A stretch of 64,000 nucleotides of DNA from Rehmannia glutinosa (GCA_016081115.2 CM071934.1:61985267-62049266); one strand, 5' to 3'; positions 1 through 12,811 are shown, counted from the first letter of the stretch. Numbers and translations: made by a program. Notes: a model not told the origin generated them from the sequence alone.

Positions 1-689
1 CAATTTCTTTAGAGAAAACATCTGGGCTGTGAAATACTCTGCTTTGTATTCAGCATATAACATTCCGATAGAAATGTATATGGAGAATGGGCTAGTGGCC
101 ATCTGATTATATATCTTTTATAAGCCACTGTAAACTCCATTCCACCTTGCAATCTTTCCCAAGGTTTATGATCCTCAAGAAATTCAATACCCAGTATTAA
201 TTGCTATGTGATTTTTCCTGCTATTCATGTGATAGTCAGCTCAATTTCACCCATTTTTAGGCTTTCTTGATACCATCCAACTTTAGGTTGTTGGAGATAA
301 TATAGAACATCACAAGAACAAATGTTATCCTTCTGAGTGATGTCATATATTACTTCAACTTCTCTCCATCCTTCTGGATATTTCAGCTCTTGTGTTTTGA
401 AAACATCTGGGATTCGTTGAACTGTACTTGGTCTTTTAGCTTCCCAATGGCTATAGCTAATCATTTTGTCTTATTGGAAAGACATTCTCCTTGGCTTAAC
501 TTTGAGACTTCGACTTTTGTTGAAGACTAGTTGATCTTGAATTTTCATATCAATCTCTTTTATAGTTGGAACTTAATAAGTTATGGTACAACTACCCTGG
601 CAAAGTCCTCAAAGATTCTTAGGACTTTAATAAATTCCTTTCTCAAGAATACTTGTGAATGATGTGTATTCGATAGAGCATAGGAAATC
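1..689 (-). pseudogene. Endogenous caulimovirid remnant, part downstream of the movement-protein region
   Basis: This minus-strand stretch continues the broken caulimovirid of 690-2684. It holds short open segments, the longest at 225-464, but no domain I can name. Positions about 20-165 are clearly similar to 63860-64000, in the same orientation, so both window ends carry the same region of related elements. It runs off the left edge. Assignment rests on continuity and on that match, not on a recognised motif. Confidence 0.55.
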
Positions 690-1190
690 TTGTATGTGAT
701 TGACTAAGGTTTGTTTCCTTCTTTCATTAAATCGATTCTTTTGAAATCTGGATGAAGGGTTTGAACTCTATTGAAATCTCGATCTCCTAAGTTGTATGCA
801 ATCCTAGGATAGACATTAAATGCCAGTTTTCCTGCATACAAATTTCATATAACCGCTCCAAGGCATGAATCCTTCAGATTTGAGATTCGCTTGTCAAAGA
901 TAGCAAGATTGAGTGGCAAGTCAATTCCTTCCTTGAATGTTGCCTTAATAATAACTCTTATGGCTCCGATATGAATCCATGAGAAGTGTGTTTGCAACTT
1001 CTCTCTTGACTCTACTTTTGATCTCCTGAACTTCTCGGTAAGGGACCAACTGCATCTCGATCAGGTTACCAATTAACTCCATCGGAATGGCAAATTCTTT
1101 GGTCATTACCCTGTGGATGATTTGGTATTTTCTATTACGAAACCCCATCTTATCCAAAGTTTTATCCATTTCGCCGATAGTAAAACTGCC
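690..1190 (-). pseudogene. Caulimovirid movement-protein-like region (30K superfamily-like), broken
   Basis: Read on the minus strand across at least one frameshift, the translation has the hydrophobic pattern of the 30K movement-protein core: an IGAI-RVIIKATFKEG segment, a short loop, then LNLAIFDKRI with a central aspartate, followed by an LG..I.NLYAGK.AF-like segment. In pararetroviruses such proteins enlarge plasmodesmata for cell-to-cell spread. Here the frame is interrupted and no product is expected. The region lies downstream of the capsid-like segment in transcription order, whereas many caulimovirids place the movement protein first. The family call is by pattern only; a profile search would settle it. 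Confidence 0.5.
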
Positions 1191-1319
1191 GTATATCTAA
1201 AGCTTTGGATCTTCTTTCATAATCCTCATCAGAGTTTTATGCAAAATCGAAGTATGAGAGAGGAATCCTGGCATATCCTCCTTGGCCGTCTGTTGAAGAA
1301 TTTCTTCTTCACTTTGATT

Positions 1320-2684
1320 CTGAACTAGATTCACTTCCATCGTCAGAATAGATCTCTTCTTCATAGATGCTTTCATCTGAAGGAAAATCCTCAAATTGAT
1401 ACACCTGGATAAAATTTTGATAATAGACAGCTTCTTCGAATATTGGTGTAGCTTCGAAGTGTCTGATTCCTTGCTTTTGATTTTCTGGGCAATCAGTTGA
1501 GATATGCCTTCTTGCTCCACACGTCCAGCAATTACAATCTTTGAAACTTTCGTTAGCTCTGGTGTGAGCTTGTCTAAAGTTCTTCTTCCTAGGGTCCTGT
1601 TGGTAGTCCTTTGATTAGAACCTGATGAAGAGGTTATACTCCAGCTTGGTGTTGGTCTTTGCCCTGATTTATAACTTCCGGCTTTTTTTTTTACCAAAAC
1701 CTTATAGGTCTCCATGATGACCTACTCCTTTTGCTGCTACTTCCATGGTTGTATGGACGGCTTTTGTGCTTCTTTTTCTTATGCCTTCGTGGTTGGCCTC
1801 CCACAACTATTGGGATGTCATCATCTTCACAACATAGAGGAACCATTTTATTAATTCCTCGTAGTCTTTTATAGTTCCTGTAAAGTGCTACCTGGTGACA
1901 CCATTCAGATAGCTTGGCCTTCAGGAAAGACATTCTTCTGGCCACTGTATCTAAATCAGTTGCACTCTTGTATTCAATGATAAAGATTTCTCTCCAGGGA
2001 CTTGGTATCTTCGCAAAAAATAATTGTGGAGCTTCTTTATCTTCCACCTTGGACTTCCATCAGTATTCGGTGAACAACTTGATATATTTGTCAATATGAC
2101 AAATATTATATAACTCAATGCAGTAAAAGGCTTGTTTGTATCTTTTCATTTTCTCTTCTTCCAATCCCACAAAATAGCATGTGCCAATAAAATGGATTTT
2201 AAATAATTTTGCCATATTATCAATAATTCCATTCAATGACTCTCCAGCTGTGACAATGCTTCTCATTTCTAAACTAGTCAGGTCCCATGCGATCTTTACG
2301 GATCCTTCAAGACTCATCTCAAGGAGTAAGATGAATTCTTCTTTTGTAAGATCAAGGGTACCTACTGCAATCCTCATAGTCGATGCCCAATCATCGATAA
2401 GGACTTCCCAATTCTTAAAATCTTGAATATCCAGATTTAGCATCAATTCATATGGATGTATAAGATCGAGTTGTGATCTCCCATGAGGCATATTGTATAA
2501 ATTTGGCCTTTTGGAACGTTGTCGAGTTCCTGAAACAATAGGATCTCCTTTTGTAGTAAAATCTCCAGTGTGTGGCATTGGTTCATCCCCATGATGTGAA
2601 CTTGAACTTTCTTCTACGTTGGGATCAATAAGTGGTGGTGGAGGTGGTCTTTGATGTTGGTCAAGAGTAACCAAAGTCGATCCA
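1320..2684 (-). pseudogene. Endogenous caulimovirid capsid-like region with CCHC zinc knuckle
   Basis: Three minus-strand open segments (2674-2060, 2047-1691, then into 1715-1320 in shifted frames) form one capsid-like region broken by frameshifts. In order it shows a Pro/Ser-rich N-terminus, a helical stretch containing SLEGSVKIAWDLT, a segment with FFAKIPSPWRE and WCHQVALYRNYKRL, a very basic Lys/Arg-rich tract, a zinc knuckle of form CX2CX4HX4C at 1489-1530, and an acidic Glu/Asp/Ser tail. This arrangement is typical of Caulimoviridae capsid proteins. The frame is still open at 2684, where the copia LTR begins, so the N-terminus was cut off by that insertion. Frameshifts make this a fossil, not an expressed gene. 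Confidence 0.8.
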
Positions 2685-4209
2685 TGTAGGTCCCAAGGGG
2701 TGTGAGTGTAAGGTTTAGAAGGGGGGTTGAATAAACCTTACCAACTTTTCGATTTAGTCCTTTTTAAAACGTTCAGAGTAAATACTTCACAACTGAGTCC
2801 TTGATGGACAACTAAGTTAGTTAATCAGCAGAGTTAGTCACTCAACACTGACTCGAGCCGTGATAGAATAACTCAATTTGTTTTGACTAAAGACTTAACT
2901 TGACTGTGATATGTTTTCAGCGGAAGACTTAACACCCTAGAATTTTGTTTAAGTATGTTTTAATACTTGGTTTTAGCACTTTGTTGATTATCAATTGGAT
3001 AGCAAATTTATCAGCAGATATTAAAGTAATGTGCATAAATTAAAGTGCTGAAATGTAAATGACACAATAGATTTTTATAGAGGTTCGAAAATGGGGTAAT
3101 TCTTCTACTCCTCTCTTCTCCAACTCCTGGAGGAATCCACTAAGTTTTGATCAATATACAAAGTGGTTAACAGTCCAGATGCAAGTCTTGATCACAAAGC
3201 TGACTTGATCCTTTGGGACTCGGTATGGAGATGCCTTGGTCACACAAATGGCTTCTCGTGCGACTCGGAACTTCTTCTTCACAGGCGCGTTGCCTTGCTA
3301 CTACACATCCACTTACTCAAGCTTCTTGGATTTGATCACGAAGTCCTCCAAAAACTTGAGACTGGTTCGACCTTGAACCTTCCTACAATCCTCCGTGGAA
3401 TGTAGACCCCTTGATTCTTCAAATGTTTCCTCTTCAACTGATTGAAGTCGTCTTTCCTTCACAGGTGAGTGTTGGATTGATTTCCTTCGTAATCAAAGCT
3501 TGAGGATTGAACTTGAATGATTTGAGTAGGTTATATTTTGAATAATAGCTTGAAAGTTCCAGGTGAGTGTTCTTTTGAAAATTTGCCCGTTGAAGAGATA
3601 GGTTAATTTTCAAAAGACACTTGTGGTCGTTGGCTTGTCTTGTTGCGCTTCTTGGAATTGACATTTCCTCGTATGAATGAGTCTTGACTTTTCGAGTTCG
3701 ACACAGTGCGAGCTTCCCATTGGTTTATTCCTTTTACACGCTTCTGGGACTGAGCACTTTAAGAAAGGAAGTATGGAAGTATTACTTGTTTAAGTAATTA
3801 TCTTGACTTCCGTGCAACGGATCTCTTTCAGTTGCCTCAACTTGACTGCATTTCCTTGACTTCCCCAGGTGACTTCGAGTCAGCTTCCAATCATTGGATG
3901 ACTCATCTGTCACTTCAACTTAAGACTTGGTTATCCTGAGTTGACTTGACTGACACTTCACTCAGCTGCATCTCAATTGTACCTTCAGTCGAGTTCCTGT
4001 CTTCTCTTCTTTGCCACACTCACCGCCTCACAATGAGTCTTCCTTTTAGTCTCCATTGTCTTCTTGCATGTTCGGTATAGGCCGACTTAACTCACCAACT
4101 CGACCAGCCCTATCTATTACAATGCAATTTACAACAAAAATGGGGTGCCAACTTTCTATTCTAAGTTTTACATGGCATTCATCAAAATCTAAAAATTAAT
4201 TTCCCAACA
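2685..4209 (-). mobile_element. 3' LTR of a minus-strand Ty1/copia (Sirevirus-like) element
   Basis: The block starts TG (2685) and ends CA (4209) on the plus strand. Read on the minus strand it begins TGTTGGGAAA and ends with a C-rich tract, ACACTCACACCCCTTGGG, then ACCTACA. That C-rich tract near the LTR end is common in Sirevirus and related copia LTRs. Just upstream, in minus sense, is the polypurine tract AAAAAGGGGGAAAT (about 4211-4224), preceded by the GGCATCATC motif usual for these elements. The five bases on the capsid side, 2680-2684 (ATCCA), are the expected target-site duplication, but the partner copy was not found because the 5' end of the element is lost. Confidence 0.8.
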
Positions 4210-4320
4210 ATTTCCCCCTTTTTGATGATGCCAAAACTTAAAACATTCATTCAATAATTAAACAGCAAAGATACGCACAGACAATGTAGAATCACAGAAT
4301 GTATGCGTAGAATCAATCTT

Positions 4321-7300
4321 TTATTGATCACAACATTCTTGTTCTTTACACAGCTGTTTACATAGTGTATCAGAGCTTAAGCAGAACTTAATGTAGCCAT
4401 GATATTCTATATCTACGCAAGTATAGAAATTATACAATTTTATTCGATGTACAGAAGGCTTACATAAAGATGTATTTACATAGTAAAATACATGAAGGGG
4501 TAGACAGCAACACTTCATCTCCTTCACGCTCCTCTTTCTTTTCCTCTTCTTGACTTTGTCATCTTCTGACCTTTTTCTTTTCTTTTCTTCTTCAGCCGCC
4601 TTCTTTTTCTCATAAGCCTTTCTGACAGCTTCATCTCTCCTTTTTCTTTCTTGTCATTCCTCCCACAGCTGAGTGTCTTCTATTCTCTTCTTCAATCCTC
4701 TTCGCATACTCAACATTGTTCTTAGCCACTTGCAGGTTGGCTACTTCGTCGAATCCACCCCAATAGATCCCTCCTTTCTTGCCTGGATCTATATACTCAA
4801 TGTTTTTGGGCGAGGTCTGGTCTGAAACCTCTTCCTCCTCCATCGCTTCTCCTCTACTACCTGGGCGTGTATTGTCTTTGAGCCTTTTTTTTCCCAAAGT
4901 GACTAGCGGAGTGATCGCCGATGTCTGTCGCCGTCGCCTTCTTCACATAGCTTGAGGCCTTTTTCCAATACAAATCCCAAGCTTGGGCCATAGACATATT
5001 TGCAAAGTAACCCTCGGATGCGGCGTCTTGAATTCATCAACGATCTTGGCTCGATTACGACATCGAAATGGCATAGGTGTCTCTCTGCATTGGAATGCCT
5101 CCATGTTGTTTGAATATCCATAACTCGGGCATCCATCTTTCCTTCCACCTCCTTCATCCCCTGCTTCAACTATCTTTCTCTTTTCGGCCGTGGGTGCTGC
5201 AAGATGTTGGAGCGCGAGTCACGGGAAGTTTCTTTGATGATATCACCGGACAAGACCTTGTTGGGGGGTTTTAGCAATCATGAAGGTCATATCTTTCGAA
5301 CCTTTCGAACCTTCTCCCTCAACAGATTTTCCTTTCTTCTCTCTTTTTTCGTTCCTCAATCTGTTTTTTTCCTTCACAAACAGATCATCCTCCTTTTCAC
5401 CTTCGAGATCCTTTCAACGCCTTTAGGTATTGCTCTTCCCCTTTTTGGCATCATCAAAGGAGAGAGAACCCCTGGAAACAAGCTAGCAAGTATGAAGTCT
5501 AAGCGGCTGATGGCTGAATTATGCTTCGAATCTGCTGCGGAGTATGCTACACGGAATTCGGAGCGGGTGGCGTTGGATTCAACTGCCACCAGCTTCATTT
5601 CAGCCATGAGGAGGCTGAACTTCCTATCCATGTTCTCCTCTACCCGCAGAAGCTCTTTCTTATGAAATTCACGCAACAGCTGCATCTCTGTGTTGTGAGA
5701 CTCATGCATTCGATCGATGTTCTCTTACATTCTTGTCTTCATATCAGCATTCTCAGCCCGCCAGACTAGCAATTTATTTAACAAGGTTCTGAAGTACCGA
5801 ACTTGTTCCACGCGCATTGTCTGCTGTTGTTGCCACCATTCCCGGATCCTGACAATTATTCCACGTAGATCGGCAGTAAGATTTACGTCTCGGTTATCCA
5901 GCCTCATGTCCAGTGAGGCCTGGTGCCTTTCCATCTTTTCTATCTCTGCAAATATGGCCTTGAAAACTTCTCGAAGCTCAGCTGTCACTTCTGTCTCAGC
6001 TGGCGGCCAAGTAGCATCAAAGTCAAAGTCTGCTGGGACGATGGTGTCTGTTGGAATAACGGGATCAGATTTATGGAAACGTTCTTAGTCTCTAGCTGAT
6101 TCTTCAAGAAGGTCAGGTAGCTCCAAAAAGAAAGGAAACGATACTTCAAACGGATCATCACGGGCAGCGGGAATCTGCTCAATGACAACTTGTGCTCGTG
6201 AAGTTCCCGGTGGAGTCGATCTCTGCTGCGGCTTGGGAGCTGCGCGATTGACTCTGTTTCAGTGTGGTCATTGTGGAGTTGACCCGAGCTTGCTGAGCCT
6301 CACTGTCTTAACAGCCTTCGGTCTCCTCAACTGGTTTTTCCATATGAGTTGACTGGTCCTCGGCCATATCAGAAGCGTCATCGGACGATGATGAGATTTG
6401 CATGGGTGGCTCATCATCAAAATTAAAGGTTTGGCGAGTAGCCTTAAGGTCAGACTTACTCGTGCTTGGGAGAACATCATCAGCTAAGTCTTTTGGATGG
6501 GCAATAGGGGATGACTCAGCTTCGTCTTCACCTTCAGATCACAGAAAGGTTACATCAGGATTTTATTGGGAATCGTGAAGAGCACTTGTCTCCTTTTCAG
6601 ATAGATCAATGATAGTAGGAGGGATGTTTTGTGCTTCCGTCTCTTTACCCCGGGAAGTCTCAACCTCCCGTCGACCTTCATTACCTCCTGCAGTCTCAAC
6701 TGCAGTGGGGCCTTGGACAGTCCCTTCGACAATGTCACCGTCTTGGGGTCTTCGAGGTGGCATCCACCGAGTCTCAACTCCATGGATTGCACTTTCATTG
6801 CCAGTGTTAACTCCCGGGCGCTTCCTTCCTATGCCTCGATCGCATCGCGTCAGCCATTGGCTCGAGAGCGATTGGCACTTCACCGAGACATCTTAATCGC
6901 TCGAGCCTCGTTAGTGACAACTTGTTGTGTATCCATTTGTTGTTCCTTCTCCACTTCGCCTCCAGTTCGTTGTGGAGTCACCGCAAAGATCCTCCGACCT
7001 TCTTTGTAGTGGAGGGAGTTTCCCACCGGTGGCACACCACCGAGTGACTTGAATGGGGTCACTCGTCTCCGGACTCCCATTTGTTCCCTTTGAGTATTCA
7101 GCCGTTGGGGCGGTGTGGTAAGACACTTTCATTAGGGGTAGGCTCGACTAGGGTCCCCACAATCCCAATTTCATCGCCAGCCTTCCTTAACACCTTCTTC
7201 TCGAGTGAGTGGGGAAGTGGTGGCAAAGAACAATCGCGGGCAATATCTTTGCACCACTCCCATCGGATCAATCTCCACCGCGATGTGGAAGACTCCCTGG

Positions 7301-9132
7301 TCATTCCAATAATTGTTGCTCATGTAGGGCCCTGGATTCCCGCATGGCTTGCTGCATCTCCAATTCTTCTCAGAGCGGCGGCGGGTCCGGATCTTCATCA
7401 CTCCCGAGAGAATGTCAAGATGAGGATGTGTATGGTCGGTGGTTCCATGAAGGGACAAATCGCCTTTTCACGAGCTTCAACTTCCTCTGCGATCTCTCGC
7501 TTCTCCTTGTCTTTCAAGATCTCGCAAGATATCATGCGCTTTTCTTCATCAAGTGCTTGGACCACATTGGTCAATCCGAAAAGTTCAACGATTCGTCTTT
7601 TTCTTCAATAAATTTCGGTCTTTGGAATTGTTCCCTGGATCGACTCGGCTTCCACTTCCTCCACTCGAGACAATTTTGGATGTCCGGATATGGTGGGGAT
7701 AGGATCATTACATCATCATCATCTTTATCATCTTCTTCATCTTGTCCCTCGTTCTCGGGGATTGAAGGTAGCAAACTTTGGTGCTCCACACCCTCGGCGT
7801 CATTGCGGGAGGGGATACAATCCTGTCACCAGGAGAGTTTGCTTTCTCGGATGCTTCTTGTGTCTCGGTTGTTCGATGATGGCAAGTGTTTTTTCGATTT
7901 GCCTATCTTTGATCGGCTTCAACAGACTTGGTTGTTTCATCTACAATTTCGAGACTCTACTTCTCCAAATCCTCTCAGATATCTGTTTGGTGAGTGGTGA
8001 CTCGGCCCGGTTTCTCAAGCTCGGGCGCTTGAAGATTCTTCTTCTTTTAGTCCTTACCGAGAGGGATTTTTGGCTCGGATATGATTTCTTCGAGTCCTGG
8101 GCGGCGGGGCGTCTTTGTTGTCTTTTTCGAGGAGCTGGCCGTCTTGGCTTATCAGTCCTCCTTTTCGTGATAACCGGAGAAGGTATTTGAGGCTCCTTCT
8201 CCGCTGCGGCTGCAGGGGTAGGTGACTCGGCTGCAGGGGCAGGTGCATCTTTTGTTTTCTTTTTCTTTCTTTGCAGGGGCGGCGATCTTCTTTGTAGTCT
8301 GCAGAGGCGACCTTCTTCCTGGGAGAGGAGGAGACAGTTGTTTCTTCAGGGTCGATTGATTCCCCCTCACTCGTATCAACTCTCTTGGCATATGCTCGCT
8401 TCGTACTCGGGATAGGTTAGACGAACATTTTCTTGTTGACATGGAACACCTTTCCATGTCGAAGAGGACTCCTTTCACTTCCATCATCCGTCCAATCACC
8501 AGGCCTTACCCCAGGGGATCCTCCAAACGAACCATCCTTCTTGAAGGATTTATTCCCAATATTTTGGCGAGTCTGCGTATATACAAACTCAGCCTGATTC
8601 ACCTTCTTTTCTTCTATGATCGCACCATCACGATCGGCTTAGTTTTGGGACACCGATTAAAGCTTCCAAATTTGATATCAACGCACTTGCAAACAATATC
8701 CAGACTTGTGGTAGTCTTCCTTCAAAGACTTCTTCTCACCGGTTCTAGACAACCTTCGCGAAGATCGGGCTTGGCTACTTCCTTCCAAGCGAGCAACCAG
8801 GTTAACATCGCTTCATAAATTTCCGACTCCTTCCGCCGCAACGAATCGTGTTCGCGGATCCTTGCGATGATGGTGAACTCTTTTCCGTGAACAGAGGACT
8901 TGATGCCCTCATCGTGAACTTCAGCATTCACGTAGAACTGCGCGACCTCTTCCACGTAGGTCATCGGAAACTCCATCGTCAAAAATGATTTCAGTCCAGA
9001 CTTTTCCAGCTTCTCTGCTATCTTCTTCGCAAGGGTGTCGTCAGACCCCTGTTTGATCATGTCGTCGAAATCCACAGTAGACCCAGTGTGGATTTGCTTT
9101 CCCAACTTGACAAAATCGTGAGTAGATGCCAT
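4321..9132 (-). pseudogene. Long extra 3' ORF of the copia element (coiled-coil, env-like position), frameshifted
   Basis: Downstream of RT/RNase H and before the 3' LTR lies about 4.8 kb of minus-strand coding-like DNA broken into many frames. It opens at 9132 with an N-terminal domain (MASTHDFVKLGKQIH) that contains FYVNAEVHDEG and VHGKEFTI, a pattern seen in plant retrotransposon proteins annotated only as putative transposon proteins. The middle is Lys/Pro/Ser-rich low complexity. Around 5374-5988 comes a heptad-rich segment (MQLLREFHKKELLRVEENMD) likely to be coiled coil, and the end near 4500-4900 is strongly charged. An extra ORF in this position is known for env-carrying Sireviruses; I see no clear signal peptide or transmembrane pair, so envelope function is not supported. 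Confidence 0.6.
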
Positions 9133-9719
9133 TTCTCGATGTTTTACCGAACGAAACTTTGAAAATGAACTTTGAAGATTTGTAGGGTTTTGAGAGAAAA
9201 TTTCTTTCTTTGCTTATGAGAGAGATGAACAGTTTTGGTAAAGTGAGAGAAAATTGGACGAAACGGTATATGTATAGGTTATGAAAGGACGTGCGGGTGG
9301 TTTTTGAAATTTGATCAAGATCAACGGCTCATATTTTGCACGCCGGTTAACATTTAATTTCTCGCATTTAATGTGGCAGCATTTATATCCAATCATAAGC
9401 TTGGTATGCAGCTTTTGACTATACACGTCATAATTATCTGACGTCATTCTTAAAAAATATTCCCGCTTAGTAAAAACGATTGCGTTTTTTCACTTTGCTC
9501 ATAAATGACTCAAACTTATTCCTTAGTTGATTTAACTCTTCTCTCTTTGCACATGTACACAATTTGTCGATTAACTTGACGCAATGATTCTCCGATCTGG
9601 TGATTCACTTAGTGATTCAAGAGTTCACCCTTTTTCATCTTTTTTTTTCGTGCTTCATCTCTTTTCTTTGACTCTTACCGAGTATCAACTCAGCTCAATT
9701 AACCCTAATTCATGCTTGA

Positions 9720-10922
9720 GTTCTTCAAATCTTGATTCACATAATGGTTTGTGAATATATCGCCTAATCGCTTATCGGTTGAGATATATTCCAAGTGATG
9801 TCCTTTTTTTCAACATGATCTCTTATGAAGTGATATCGACATCAATGTGCTTTGTTCTTGAGTGCAACACGAGGATTTTGAGTGATTGCAATTGCACTTA
9901 TGTTATCTCACATAATTGGAATTTCTTTTCTTCAACTTCATAGTCTCTCACTTTGTCTCATCCATAAGACTTGGGCACAACAACTGCCCGCAGCTATGTA
10001 TTCTACTTCACCGTGGAGGTAGCTATTGAATTTTGTTTCTTGCTAAATCGAAATTAGCCTATTTCAAGCATTTGACATGTACACGAGGTACTCTTCCCCG
10101 TCAACTCTACATCCAAAGATATAGTCAGAGTCCGAGTAACCAATTAGCTTGAATCCACCTTCCTTAGATACCATAAGCCAACTTCTTGCTTCCTTTCAAA
10201 TATCTCAAGATTCTTTTTTGCTTGCATCATGTGGCTTTCTTTTGGAAGATTGAAATCTTGCACATACACCTACAACAAAAGTGATGTCCGCCCGCTTGTT
10301 GTGAGATAGAGTAATGATCCAATAAGTGCTCTATATCTTGTTTGATCCACAAGCTTGCCATCCGCATCCATATCCATTTTGATCGATGTATTCATTGGTA
10401 TTTTCACGAAGAGTTCTCTTCCATGCCAAATTTCTTCATTAAATCTCGGTGTATTTTGTTTGACTTATGAAGGTTCCATCCTTCACTTGTTTTACTTGGA
10501 GTCCAAGGAAGAATGTCGACTCTCCCATCATGCTCATTTCAAATTTGTTTTGAATAAGATTTGAGAATTTATCACACACTCTTTGTTTGTGGATCCAAAG
10601 ATGATGTCATCCACATATATTTGAACAAGCGTTATACTCTTCCCATCTTGAATTACTCGAAAAGTGTTCTATCCACTTTGCCTTTTGTAAATCCGTTCTC
10701 AATCGGGAATTGTGATAATGTATCATACCATGCTCTTGGTGCCTGTTTCAATCCATATAAAGCTTTCTTGAGTTTGTATACTTTATCTCCAAGAGTCTTC
10801 TGCTCAAATCCTGGAGGTTGTTCAACATATACTTCTTCCTCCAATAACCCATTAAGGAATGCACTCTTTACATCCATTTGATATACAGTGAAGTTCTTGT
10901 GAGCAGCATGGGCAAGAAACAT
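9720..10922 (-). pseudogene. Ty1/copia reverse transcriptase and RNase H, decayed
   Basis: The 10922-10653 segment is unmistakable copia RT: YQMDVKSAFLNG, EEEVYVEQPPGFE, then KALYGLKQAPRAWYD. After a frameshift the catalytic IYVDDIIFGS motif lies at about 10605-10630. Further down the minus strand, in several frames, are pieces of the RNase H domain: a GYSDSDY-like segment near 10120, VEYIAAGSC near 9990, and HFIRDHV near 9820. Integrase, protease and gag are absent upstream, so a large internal deletion removed the 5' half of the element. Stops and frameshifts rule out function. This RT belongs with the 3' ORF and LTR at lower coordinates, which have the same orientation and the correct order. 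Confidence 0.9.
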
Positions 10923-11146
10923 CCTTATGGTTTCCCTATCGGCTCCTGCGAGTTCCTTTTAAACATATTGATTGCTCCAATATGTTATCTTATCCTGGTG
11001 TTCTTATGCATACATCGTCAAAATTTGATGATATATCTTTTAAGGTATACATCTTGGGCAATCTTCCAGATCCATTTTCTTGGAGAAAATTCTCCTCTCC
11101 AATTGTTAATTACATAAATTTAACTAAAAGTTCTTAATAAATCTAG

Positions 11147-11158
11147 GCTCTGATACCA
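11147..11158 (-). other. Primer-binding-site-like sequence (initiator Met tRNA)
   Basis: The minus strand reads TGGTATCAGAGC, the usual initiator-methionine tRNA priming site of plant LTR retrotransposons. It lies only about 225 bases upstream of the RT fragment, which fits a deletion of gag, protease and integrase. The adjoining sequence does not match the end of the LTR at 2685-4209, so it may come from another element. Confidence 0.5.
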
Positions 11159-12305
11159 ATTTCAAGGATCACAAAACCCAATAGGAGTATATGTAAAAGA
11201 TGTAATGATTTTTATAAATTAGGAGGTAAAGTGCGACAACTTTAAAGTTCAGAGGGCAAACTGAAAACAAACTATTATATCCATAGGGGTAAATCTGGAA
11301 TTTTTGGCAAAGTGCAAATTTTTTTCATAGTTCAGAGGATAAAGTATAAGTTTCAAAGTTCAGAGGGTAATCTGTAAAAATTGGTATAGTTTAGGGGGCA
11401 AACTATTTTTATCCCTATTCAATATGAGGTAGAAACAACCATATTCTCATTAAAATATAAACTAAAATGGAATATTATGATTTTTTTTAATTTAGTACTT
11501 AATGCAAAATACTGGAAATGGGGCATATTAATGCAAAATCTGCACAAAAATAGTGCAAATTATTAGATGTTATAAAGTGGGGGAGTCCAAATTTCTAAAT
11601 ACATCCACCAAATATACACCTACCAAATATACACCCCTATCTTTTTTAAACTTTAATCTTTAGTTAATTAAGATTCAACGATTCTCCTCAAAAAAAAAAA
11701 AAAAAATTAGCATTCAGCTTTCCGTTCCACCTTACACATTTAATGCTCCAAATTATCATCTTCTTCCTATTTTATCATATACTGTATATTTTAGTGCCAA
11801 GTAATCATAACGTCAGCAATCAACACAATAATGTCTACATCTTAATTCTATGTGCATCTCCTCCACATCTAATTTACTTTTCATTCATCCGCATCATCTC
11901 CAACTAACCCACCCTACGAGTGGTGCTTCGATCAATCATGAAAAGCACACCAAACTTTCCCCTTTTTCCTTCGGAAATTTTTGGTTTCAGGAAAATACCT
12001 CGGTTTTCAAGAAAGGATGGCTTTCTTGGAGAGGGTGAGGATGACGGTGATTTTTCATGTAGAATAATAGGTCAAAAGAAGGAGTAGATGTTAATTTTTG
12101 GTGGGTTTATGTTTTGGAGAAAGAAATGGGGTTAAATTGGGGGATAAGTAAATTGGGGAATACTGGGGGTGTATTTAGTAATCAAGTTAATTTTTAAAAA
12201 TGAGATGTGGGTGTATTAAGAGGAGGGATGTATTATTAGGTATTGGGGGTGTTAATAGTTCAACCCTTAATATTTTTGTCTTTAACTCCGAACATTCAAT
12301 TTGCT
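11159..12305. repeat. Non-coding repetitive stretch with recurring AAAGTTCAGAGGG units
   Basis: No gene is visible. Between about 11240 and 11410 the unit AAAGTTCAGAGGG(C/T)AA recurs in variant form at least three times, with fragments resembling GGGGCAAACT. The rest is AT-rich, with an A-run near 11690-11706. This may be the decayed flank of the copia element or an unrelated MITE; I cannot place its ends. Confidence 0.4.
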
Positions 12306-12672
12306 ATTTTAAACTAGTTCATAAAAAGCCCGTTAAAATAAACGAGCCAAACTCAAACTTTATTCGTTCGTTCTAACATGTTCCGTGAATAAGCATTAAA
12401 TTAAACTAATAATTTGACTTTAATTTTAATTTTTCATATTTTTACTTATGATAATATAAAATATTTCAATAAATTTATTTGTTTGAATAAAATTATTAGT
12501 TTTAATAAATATGTTAAGCGTTTTAGATATATATAATTTTATTTTTGTAATAAATTGAAGAATAATTTAATTTATAATTAATATTTATTAAGCTCGTTTA
12601 GGCTCGATTAAGTAAAAGGCCATCGATATGTTCGATAAATTCGAGCTCGAGTTCGACTCGATAATAAACGCA
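12306..12672. repeat. Interspersed repeat with CTCGAG/TTCGTTCG-type ends
   Basis: The left part carries AACGAGCCAAACTCAAAC and TTCGTTCGTTCT. The right part carries AAGCTCGTTTAGGCTCG, then TTCGAGCTCGAGTTCGACTC. The two sides are partly complementary and enclose AT-rich DNA. This composition is typical of an abundant plant non-autonomous element. It sits directly upstream of the ELP3 promoter. Confidence 0.45.
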
Positions 12673-12712
12673 AACCCTTGAAGATGTTTTCTTAAAAAAG
12701 AAAAAGTTTAAT

Positions 12713-12720
12713 TATAAAAG
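12713..12720 (+). promoter_or_regulatory. Putative TATA box of the ELP3 gene
   Basis: TATAAAAG lies 92 bases before the ELP3 start codon, giving a plausible leader of about 60 bases. It follows the interspersed repeat immediately. The assignment is by position and consensus only. Confidence 0.5.
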
Positions 12721-12811
12721 GCACCGGCAAATTCCCAAACAGCCACGATTTTGTATTACATCTTCAGTTCCTCACCGCCTGAACAACAAAAGACTCTCTG
12801 AACCTCAAAAC

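Noticed and set aside
5204..5665. Plus-strand open frame of 153 codons
   Set aside because: It is the antisense shadow of the coiled-coil part of the copia 3' ORF at 5374-5709.
7209..8000. 263-codon open frame on the plus strand, with overlapping ones to 8190
   Set aside because: It is antisense to the low-complexity part of the copia 3' ORF; Ser/Leu/His-rich composition mirrors the Glu/Asp/Lys-rich minus strand.
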